NCBI GenBank assembly: GCA_000310025.1
Contig: FN649734.1
Span: forward strand, 1,074,116 to 1,138,115
Source of the DNA: Ectocarpus siliculosus
Lineage: Eukaryota > Sar > Phaeophyceae > Ectocarpales > Ectocarpaceae
Direction of reading: 5' to 3'
DNA: 64,000 nucleotides
The notes below the pieces were generated by a model. That model saw nothing but the letters and a program-made list of their open reading frames with translations. It was not told where the DNA came from and searched no databases. Made by a program: the position numbers and the translations under genes. The stretch's first letter is position 1. Each line of letters begins with the position of its first letter. Positions 60,801 through 64,000 of this stretch are shown piece after piece.

Positions 60801-61392
60801 ATGCCCTAGAATGTGCTTGTGGGCATGCCGTTGAGTATCCACCTAACGTTCCTGGACAGGCAAAAATCAAAAGAGTCCGTGCCTGCAGGATGTCCACGGA
60901 CAAGCCATCATTGGCAGAAATATTGTCCATGAGCCACAGAGTTGTGGCCGTGTTTTCTTGCTCGGATGCTAACGTTCTCTACCGCTCGCATGCCCTTCTG
61001 TCTTGCATGTGTTGGGGGATTGACTACCGTCTACAGGGCCCGATAGTGCCCGAAACGCGCGTGGCACTCGTCCCAGAGCATCTTTCTAAGGCCCCAACTG
61101 AAACCCAATGGACCAAGGCATGCACACAAACGCAAGGGACATAGTGTCAATGCACACTCCCGTATGGTGTGGCAAAATACGTAGGCAGCCTCGCTCTTCG
61201 ACTCGACAATAATCGCCTTATCGCTTGCTTTCTTTCTCACGCAGGCGCTGGGCTGCCGCGAGCTTCCTGACGGTGTTCATTGACGTGCTTTTTCGGAAAC
61301 CGCTTTCCGTTCTGGCGGCGTCCACTTTGCACACGATCCGTCGTTTGCTTAGTGCTCCGCACGGAGATTTCATTGACAAGAGAAGTTTATGA
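22134..61392 (+). CDS. REJ-GPS multi-membrane-span receptor, polycystin-1-like, copy 2
   Basis: N-terminal exons: 22134-22213, 22358-22442, 22842-22883, 23157-23344, 23506-about 23685, then 27477-27637, 28384-28515, 29816-29962, about 30523-30698. Main block: 32529-32854, 33182-33343, 33760-33865, 34154-34319, 34536-34783, 35043-35317, 35654-35757, 35884-36125, 36341-36466, 41310-41376, 41530-41602, 42562-42667, 42799-42894, 43168-43302, 43674-43738, 44032-44123, 49593-49765, 50124-50235, 50631-50737, 50935-51084, 51221-51271, 51932-52069, 52254-52429, 52477-52734, 53028(or 53086)-53212, 53682-53939, 54238-54417, 54731-54858, 55321-55435, 55822-55928, 56552-56651, 56844-56917, 57951-58096, 58281-58480, 59777-60002, 60310-60471, 61245-61392. 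The main block is about 5.5 kb of coding sequence. The architecture is signal peptide, novel ectodomain, Thr/Pro linker, REJ, GPS, membrane spans, IQ motif, TGA stop. Introns 36467-41309 and 44124-49592 are swollen by insertions. Exon 52477 is off-frame by one base. N-terminal exons between 23685 and 27477 are unresolved. Confidence 0.8.
24973..25000. repeat. AAC trinucleotide microsatellite
   Basis: About nine AAC units; non-coding context within the unresolved stretch of copy 2. Confidence 0.9.
25443..25556. repeat. 27-bp tandem repeat, about 4 units
   Basis: Unit AACCTAGAACTTAGCCACCG followed by 7 further bases, repeated four times with small changes. The unit is a multiple of three and lies in an open frame (25035-25556), giving a 9-residue NLELSHRHI-type repeat. 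There is no other sign of coding. Confidence 0.85.
26949..27002. repeat. 18-bp tandem repeat, 3 exact units
   Basis: GTGTCGCCTCGTTCCAAT repeated three times without change. Confidence 0.95.
27477..30698 (+). other. Copy 2: central ectodomain exons
   Basis: Exon 27477-27637 (IVVDPATLYRYERTTEGALL ... ATADVTGDWV) joins in phase 0 to 28384-28515 (LVVVYQTLYSYYVGNETIEM ... MFIEVMPDSES). That exon joins in phase 0 to 29816-29962 (VYLARSANEGLAYINAAANP ... WDVEFIAAHPDGT). A shorter exon ends at 30698 (LKIRDYIPDALDGS) before a GTGAGC donor; its start is either 30523 or near 30660. No named domain is recognised. The last exon ends in phase 2, while 32529 starts in phase 0, so a further exon in 30.7-32.5 kb is missing from this model. 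Confidence 0.5.
30300..30341. repeat. 21-bp direct repeat, 2 units
   Basis: Two exact units beginning ACGACTTCATCCAGCGCTTG. They lie in an open frame, so each adds seven residues if translated. Confidence 0.95.
31202..31502 (+). repeat. Dispersed LTR-like repeat, copy A
   Basis: About 300 bp that matches 42118-42410 (shared TGTCAGCTCC, GTTCCGGGTACCCCA, TTTCAATAAACCTCGG, TTGTCTACGCCTTAAAC). It begins TG-like, has an AATAAA signal near its 3' end and no coding capacity, as in a solo LTR. Ends are approximate, and no clean target duplication was found. Confidence 0.6.
31285..31313. repeat. CT dinucleotide microsatellite
   Basis: CT/TTCT run inside the LTR-like repeat copy A. It is much shorter in copy B, which indicates slippage expansion. 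Confidence 0.85.
37446..38470. other. GC-rich block with overlapping open frames, probable element remnant
   Basis: Both strands stay open for long stretches because of composition. On the plus strand, 37690-37896 reads VDPRDRFLTAIEAGARSMIG ... KRDVFIRSMVNSGGKSAVTR. After an apparent one-base shift near 37890 it continues as FLKLITASNHFDAKAVQLSV. The minus strand also gives a 199-codon frame (37446-38045). I cannot tell which strand was coding. The broken frame suggests a decayed gag-like ORF. Confidence 0.35.
40175..40864 (-). CDS. Ala/Pro-rich hypothetical protein in the intronic insertion
   Basis: 229 codons from ATG 40864. An Ala/Ser/Pro-rich N-terminus (about residues 8-60) precedes a more ordinary, probably helical region with blocks such as TLDLGRVFDRNRLGCDQGTV, VEELVLRLGEVVTRLPPL and AEAKKLLAECTVELALRHG. 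The last 20 or so residues are low quality. No known domain is recognised. Its place inside DNA absent from the paralogue suggests an element-encoded (Gag-like or accessory) protein, but that is inference. Promoter and introns are unknown. Confidence 0.45.
   Translation of the reverse strand: MPPRNTRRSTAAASAAASPTTASSAAAPASSAAAAPAAAAAAPAAASAPMGPLSPPPPGLPPRPDRQTAAFVDATTAAYALPCYTALVPGAGATLDLGRVFDRNRLGCDQGTVEELVLRLGEVVTRLPPLAGAETYTAVLARARKVATSRAGDKSVAYRQAEAKKLLAECTVELALRHGRLLQSEGCVLLEAVEDVVLPAHFGGSAARSATQRHRRLLPLHDSGVMTCH
42118..42410 (+). repeat. Dispersed LTR-like repeat, copy B
   Basis: Partner of 31202-31502. Copy 1 of the receptor gene lacks it at the equivalent intron position (after ATATGCGT near 5135), so it was inserted after the gene duplication. 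It carries a TATA-like ATATAAAC and an AATAAA downstream, consistent with LTR promoter and poly(A) signals. Confidence 0.65.
44137..44141. repeat. Target-site duplication GGTGG (left)
   Basis: GGTGG directly outside the LTR, repeated at 49436-49440. The empty-site sequence in copy 1 near 6880 has no such duplication. Confidence 0.9.
44142..44395 (-). repeat. 3' LTR of the copia element
   Basis: 254 bp at a fixed offset of 5,040 from the 5' LTR, with one mismatch at 44221. It is preceded in element orientation by a purine-rich stretch, as expected. Confidence 0.95.
44396..44405 (-). other. Polypurine tract of the copia element
   Basis: On the minus strand the sequence AACCAGGGAGGG abuts the 3' LTR, the usual place and composition of the plus-strand primer. 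The primer-binding site after the 5' LTR (CTCTAGAGTTTAGATTCTTT on the minus strand) does not match the common initiator-Met form and was not assigned a tRNA. Confidence 0.7.
44706..47516 (-). CDS. pol: Copia Pol: integrase and RNase H, reverse transcriptase missing
   Basis: 936-codon frame; real polyprotein text starts near 47290. The zinc-binding HHCC region reads HCAHGHSHEVLL ... CMGC. The integrase core has acidic residues in VFVDLSG, VVRSDNGGEF and SPEYNGVAERALGLI (DDE). A long Pro/Ser/Gly linker with a Ser repeat (CAG codons, 45858-45925) follows. Normally about 240 residues of RT with YxDD come next. Here the frame goes directly to the RT-distal block (SMMWVSTFSRPDISFAVRAV) and RNase H (YVDACYADAEDRRSVSG; SSTEAEY; LEDNQGAMAL), ending with KHIDVRYHFIRGLFRSGDI. 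The RT loss is in frame, so it looks like an internal deletion inherited by a non-autonomous lineage. Confidence 0.9.
45858..45930. repeat. CTG/CAG microsatellite inside copia pol linker
   Basis: Two runs of CTG on the plus strand, separated by CCGCCGCCACCGCGG. They encode the Ser/Gly low-complexity linker of Pol on the minus strand. Confidence 0.85.
47225..48031 (-). CDS. Copia zinc knuckles and aspartic protease open frame
   Basis: Frame offset from both neighbours. It holds two CX2CX4HX4C knuckles (CFRCGEKGHQAAAC and CEKCLGYGHDKSTC), then the protease signature VADTGATNHM with catalytic DTGA and the downstream LLLKRVAHVPELNYNLVSL typical of copia polyproteins. It loses register with integrase at a run of six C at 47282-47287 (G on the coding strand); beyond this the integrase frame continues the homology. 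Normally gag, protease and pol form a single frame in copia elements. The start given is only the frame limit. Confidence 0.85.
   Translation of the reverse strand: MLSSRATVTAGVERPAAAAAAATRVAAAVVAARRGKGVAARAVGAVVDSGGGGGGGASSMHGRCFRCGEKGHQAAACTKPEPLRCEKCLGYGHDKSTCSSEQAVLAVELPVLDATALDVAEEALVVRDFTGEWNRVVDRGGVEQARQERFVADTGATNHMFPSANAFDNYHECDRRLSVAAGKQAFAIVGYGDVRVTIGSRVGTTDLLLKRVAHVPELNYNLVSLTALLKQTKGRLAADEHELEVFLGGGSRCTSLYGGTCSFRLVTS
47856..49133 (-). CDS. gag: Copia Gag (capsid) open frame
   Basis: The 425-codon frame starts 48 bp inside the 5' LTR (ATG 49133). After an acidic, Gly-rich N-terminus it has a Gag core of the Ty1/copia type (FSTWRKAFIQAAKTVELDG; LTELEKVYDP; FVDSLPPEYQQAKF). It ends in a Gly-rich, then Arg-rich tail at a stop at 47856. 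The zinc knuckles that should close Gag lie in the next frame (47225-48031), so the frame is broken in the GGC-repeat stretch at about 47860-48030. The product would package element RNA. It could still act in trans or be non-functional without the knuckles. Confidence 0.85.
   Translation of the reverse strand: MAVSDSGSVEGLGEETSAMQQQHAEDPAIARLEGQLSQLMSIVMELKRKEPGDAVAGDASRGGGAAVPSQRESLPSEGGGAFSREAARDGPNHPRESRWDNIPGANPGVPARVGPGVGADRGEARGLNPPGEIPATRGSGDYIDSFNHSKKVNVVAPRLEGGRSSGFSTWRKAFIQAAKTVELDGQFIGSTERHAPVGDPNMPTSTLYNDLSYTRSEVARGLAAFHFITTAVVKETDKAVVSSCVTAKGVLTELEKVYDPESQGSKQALMKEMFRFSIPAHSSSNPIEHLSKLEQIYMRLREKGLNADTPFVLAHFVDSLPPEYQQAKFLLETATKLDRGEIVRIVSTVHASLPEGGKAPKGQHKAEHAFLASDGNSRGGAPGRSSGGRNKGGGGGGGGQKGKGGGSKGGGGGGGQRRRRRRRCK
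49182..49435 (-). repeat. 5' LTR of the copia element
   Basis: 254 bp, upstream LTR in element orientation. Termini are TGTTCGTGGG ... GACAAACA on the minus strand, an inverted TGTT/AACA pair. It is identical to the other LTR except at 49261. Confidence 0.95.
49436..49440. repeat. Target-site duplication GGTGG (right)
   Basis: Exact partner of 44137-44141, followed by TGCACGGG, which resumes the homology with the copy 1 intron. Confidence 0.9.
50421..54897 (+). repeat. Near-identical tract of the duplication (right)
   Basis: Partner of 7845-12320. The tract covers the C-terminal REJ exons, GPS, first membrane span and basic loop. It begins about 1 kb downstream of the retrotransposon insertion. 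Confidence 0.65.
53028..53939 (+). other. Copy 2: GAIN-like segment and GPS motif
   Basis: Exons 53028 (or 53086)-53212 and 53682-53939 are nearly identical to copy 1. The GPS exon again shows SCSYYNEDTGLWDSEGL and SCVTFHLSDFGV with the HLS tripeptide. The same reduced Cys set is present. Introns in this stretch are also 98-99% identical to copy 1. Confidence 0.8.
54238..58480 (+). other. Copy 2: first membrane span, basic loop and N-terminal bundle
   Basis: Exon 54238-54417 encodes the first span after the GPS and 54731-54858 the basic loop without PLAT. Exons 55321-55435, 55822-55928, 56552-56651, 56844-56917, 57951-58096 and 58281-58480 give the next spans. All equal their copy 1 partners in length. 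Substitutions are mostly conservative, for example LALN to LVLN in the 57951 exon. Confidence 0.75.
59777..61392 (+). other. Copy 2: IQ-motif loop, last spans and stop
   Basis: Exon 59777-60002 is one codon longer than in copy 1 (in-frame addition after DWN) and keeps VIQARVRGVLHSK. Exon 60310-60471 and exon 61245-61392 encode the last two hydrophobic spans. The stop is TGA at 61390-61392, two codons beyond the copy 1 stop. Downstream sequence has frame-breaking indels relative to copy 1, which supports termination here. Confidence 0.7.
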
Positions 61393-63119
61393 CGTAGGAA
61401 CCGTAGGTCTCCGCATATGCCCCGTAATCGGTTGGTGTGCTGTCGTGTTGCCGGCTTCGTGGACGTGTGGCAACATCGCATCTGTTGGACTTCGGTTCCT
61501 GGCCAATATGGAGGGTACAGCAACGACGGGGGCAACGAGACTGGCGTTATTGCTGGATATTTTGCTGTCGACTACTTAAACAGCTTTGAGAGGGCCGTAC
61601 TGAGCTTTATGGGTGATAGAACGATTTACGACTCACGGTTCATGCTTCAGGGAATCAAGCTTGGCGGGAGGAAGTCAACAGTGCTGTTGAGCCCTGTTTC
61701 CTGCGCCAGTCCGACCGACGGTCTTACTCCAAACCGAACACGTGAAAGCGACTATGTACTGCCTGCTCAGTTTTTTGTCCTCAGGACGTTTCGTGCGCAA
61801 GTAACTGTAGAATGATGCGCCCCACGTGCAAGGTGTCTAACAACTAACTACGGAGGTGTCATTCCCGAACTCTTCACCAACCACATCTATCTGTCCTCGT
61901 CGATGTCACCAGCGCCAAACCCCGAACAAGTAAAAGCGCCAACCAAGCGATCAAAACACCTGGGTCCGCCCTCGGAGTGCGAGCTCAACCGTCCACAGAT
62001 CTACGGTACCCCCTTACCGCTACGTTATCGACGTATTGCGGTCTTGGCAAAGGTACCAATCGGGTGGTCGTAGCCACTGCCGACCTTTCTGACCTACAAA
62101 GGAATTGTTGTGATGAGTCATCCTTTCTTCTCCTCGAGGCTTACAACACCAACAGGACAGAGACCGTTAACATATAGCTGCGAACTCGCGACGTCGTGAA
62201 ACAGACGGCTTGGGATCGGCCAAATCCACCACACACAGCCAATTGGTTGGGGTTTCAGAAGTGCCGGCGAAAGGGAGGATGGTAGTGGTATGGGGGGAAT
62301 GTTTGTAGTTGTAACGAAGGAGGAGGAAAGGGGCGAAAAGACAGGGATGGGGAAACGATGGAGTAGGAAGGGATGGATGGTCCTAGAAACAAGAGTTGTG
62401 AGCCTGGTGATGTTCCGCACAAGAAACGTCGGAGGAGGCGGACAAAAGTAGAGAGCTGTCCAACGGTATTATGTGTGTTCTCAACGACCGACGAGAGCAC
62501 AGAACGGCTGTATCCTCGTCACTATAAAAAGTGAGGCAGGTACCGCAGAAAGGTAGAGAAAAACTCCTCCTGTAGCATTTCCTCCTCGTGTGACACCGGT
62601 TGGGACTGACGTTGGTTGGCGGGACAAGACATGTCCAGCGTGAGACGGCAATAGAAAAATAAAAAATGCTGCTGCTCTTGGCTGAACCAGGACTCCGAAA
62701 AATCCCCACAGGTACGAACAGACTCCTTTATGTGTGGTCGAAGAATGGACTGCGTTATGTACATGCGTTGTGTTGTACAACTTGGTGTGTTGTCAGGACG
62801 GTTAGAAAAATCAAAGGGGGCACCGTAGGTAAGAGAGAATTAATAGGTAGGCATGTGTAACGGAAATAAAAGAAAAAGAAAGAGATGCACCTTGCTCACA
62901 ACAGAAGAAACATGTGAACGAAAGAGCAAGACAAACAAGCAAACAAGAGGAGGAGTGGAAGAGAGGCAGAGGAGGAAGAAGAAGGAAGCGAGTGTACGGA
63001 AGGGAGGAGACAGACAGAGAAAGAGAAAGAGAGCATCGTCGGTTCGTTTTTGTTTCAACGTCGGCCGACCCGGCGCTTGAGCGCGGGGGCCGGGATCCTG
63101 CTGCCGAGCGCGGGCTCCC
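61393..63119 (+). other. Copy 2 3' flank and spacer before the next gene
   Basis: 61393-62660 aligns with the copy 1 flank 18785-20020 but with frame-breaking indels, so it is read as UTR or flank. A 132-codon open frame here (61417-61815, RAVLSFMGDRTIYDSRFMLQ) is not conserved in copy 1. 62661-63119 is unique and includes a purine-rich GA stretch (62850-63035) upstream of the next gene, possibly 5' UTR or promoter. Confidence 0.5.
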
Positions 63120-64000
63120 ATGCCGAATACGGTAAGGCTTGGAACGTTGACACCGATGCGGCGCCGCAACGAGGAGGAGGAAGAGCAAGGCGGATGGCGG
63201 GGCCAAGGAAGGGGAGAGGACGGGGGCTCGCCGCAGAGGGGCGGAGGTGAGAGGAGGAGGTCGTTGAACCAGGGTGAGCGACGGGTGACCAGTGTAGAAG
63301 GCATGGGGACTTTGAGGATTGAGTCACGCCTATCGCCGTCCGTGTATTCAGGGGGGAGAGCGCGCCACTCAAGACCTAGGCAGACGCGTTCCAATTCCCC
63401 AATGGTAGCTAGGTGCGACCAGTCTACTTACGTCAGTCGCCGGGGTCCGTCACGTACGCAGCATGTCCCGTCCTCACAAGGCCACCGCAACGATTCCCGC
63501 TCGCACGGCGGGAGTTCGTATGGTAGGGGGGCGGGGGGGAGGGGGGGGGATGGACACGTGGGGGGCGCCGGGATCGGCGCGGACGGACCAGCGCACTATG
63601 GGCCGCAAGGGGAAGAGATGGGAGCAGCGGGGGGAGGGCGCAGTAGGTCAGGTGGGGAGGTCGGGCAGCCGCAGCACTATCATCAACCAGAACAGCAGCA
63701 GCAGCACCTGCAGCACCAGCAACAGCAGCAGCACCAGCCGCAGCACCAGCAGCACCAGCAGCAGTGGCAGCAACAACAGCAGATGCCACAGCAGCAGCAA
63801 CAGCACCAGCAGAGACCGCAATACCAGGGACAACAGCAGCAGCCGCAGCAGCAGCAACTGGAGACGCCGCCGCCCCCCCCACCACGGCGGCAGGCGCAAG
63901 GGGCCATGAGTCAGGAAGGCGTCGGCGGTGCGGTGGAAGCGCCGGCGGCCGGCGCGCCGGGGGGGTGGGGGGGCAACGGACAACAAGGGGGGGGGGGTTG
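63120..64000 (+). CDS. Gly/Arg- and Gln-rich protein, N-terminal exon (3' partial)
   Basis: A frame open from ATG 63120 to the window edge (293 codons; upstream in-frame TGA at 63078). It starts MPNTVRLGTLTPMRRRNEEE, then a Gly/Arg/Glu-rich stretch, a Ser/Arg segment (GMGTLRIESRLSPSVYSGGR) and a Gly-rich region. A Gln/His tract follows (63693-63862, CAG/CAA mixed, with PQYQGQQQQPQQQQ near its end), then a Pro run (ETPPPPPP). No folded domain is visible. Such composition is typical of transcription or RNA-binding regulators, but the function is unknown. Mixed CAG/CAA codons and intact framing through several G-runs favour real coding. Frames on the opposite strand (poly-Ala/Leu/Cys) are shadows. 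Confidence 0.6.
   Translation, partial: MPNTVRLGTLTPMRRRNEEEEEQGGWRGQGRGEDGGSPQRGGGERRRSLNQGERRVTSVEGMGTLRIESRLSPSVYSGGRARHSRPRQTRSNSPMVARCDQSTYVSRRGPSRTQHVPSSQGHRNDSRSHGGSSYGRGAGGRGGDGHVGGAGIGADGPAHYGPQGEEMGAAGGGRSRSGGEVGQPQHYHQPEQQQQHLQHQQQQQHQPQHQQHQQQWQQQQQMPQQQQQHQQRPQYQGQQQQPQQQQLETPPPPPPRRQAQGAMSQEGVGGAVEAPAAGAPGGWGGNGQQGGGG
63526..63551 (+). other. G-run cluster with G-quadruplex potential
   Basis: Consecutive runs of 6-9 G separated by single bases, in the coding strand of the Gln-rich gene. A second cluster lies at 63959-63998. These are also positions where sequencing indels are likely. Confidence 0.6.
63690..63862. repeat. CAG/CAA-rich tract encoding polyglutamine
   Basis: Imperfect CAG/CAA/CAC repeat of about 170 bp in the Gln-rich gene. 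Interruptions by CAC, CCG and CAA make it less prone to slippage than a pure CAG run. Confidence 0.9.

Larger units (their letters stand above)
32667..62660 (+). repeat. Segmental tandem duplication, right copy
   Basis: Aligns with 1-20020 in the same orientation. It is about 10 kb longer than the left copy because of insertions at 36752-41107, 42118-42410 and 44142-49435 (plus one 5-bp target duplication). Homology upstream of 32667 cannot be tested, because the left copy runs off the window. Confidence 0.9.

Noticed and set aside
61417-61815. 132-codon plus-strand frame after the copy 2 stop
   Set aside because: Copy 1 has single-base indels and stops in the matching segment, so it is not a conserved exon.
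62840-63985. Min-strand Leu/Ala/Val/Cys-rich frames at the right edge
   Set aside because: Mirror images of the plus-strand purine, CAG and G-run composition.

Overview
The window is intron-rich eukaryotic nuclear DNA of moderate GC. Short exons of about 50-330 bp are separated by introns of a few hundred bp, with GTGAGT/GTAAGT-type donors and pyrimidine-rich acceptors. Animal-type REJ/GPS membrane genes together with a Ty1/copia element suggest a multicellular stramenopile, most likely a brown alga. That assignment is inference from gene style; no marker gene is present. No rRNA, tRNA, CRISPR array or virus was seen.

Layout. (1) 1-18,784, plus strand: the 3' part of a large polycystin-1-like receptor gene (copy 1); its 5' end lies left of the window. 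(2) 18,785-22,133: 3' flank and spacer. (3) 22,134-61,392, plus strand: a second, tandem paralogue (copy 2). It starts at a signal-peptide exon and runs through an N-terminal ectodomain, a REJ module, a GAIN/GPS region, several membrane segments, an IQ motif and a stop. (4) 61,393-63,119: conserved 3' flank, then a spacer. (5) 63,120 to the window end, plus strand: first exon of a Gly/Arg- and Gln-rich protein gene that runs off the window.

The gene models rest on comparing the two copies. In 36 of the 38 exon pairs I traced with both ends, lengths are equal and intron phases join. One pair differs by a single codon. One pair is off-frame in both copies through different small indels. Both proteins keep the REJ, GPS (with the HLS cleavage tripeptide) and the N-terminal membrane segments of polycystin-1-like proteins. 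They have no room for a PLAT domain and stop before the TOP domain and pore.

Copy 2 has been enlarged by mobile DNA in its introns. A 5,294-bp minus-strand Ty1/copia element sits at 44,142-49,435. It has nearly identical LTRs and a 5-bp target duplication, but no reverse-transcriptase domain. A roughly 4.35-kb block lies at 36,752-41,107, and a roughly 0.3-kb LTR-like repeat at 42,118-42,410, with a second copy at 31,202-31,502. Divergence between the paralogues is uneven. About 4.5 kb around the C-terminal REJ/GPS/first membrane exons is 98-99% identical including introns, while the flanks are much more diverged, which points to gene conversion.
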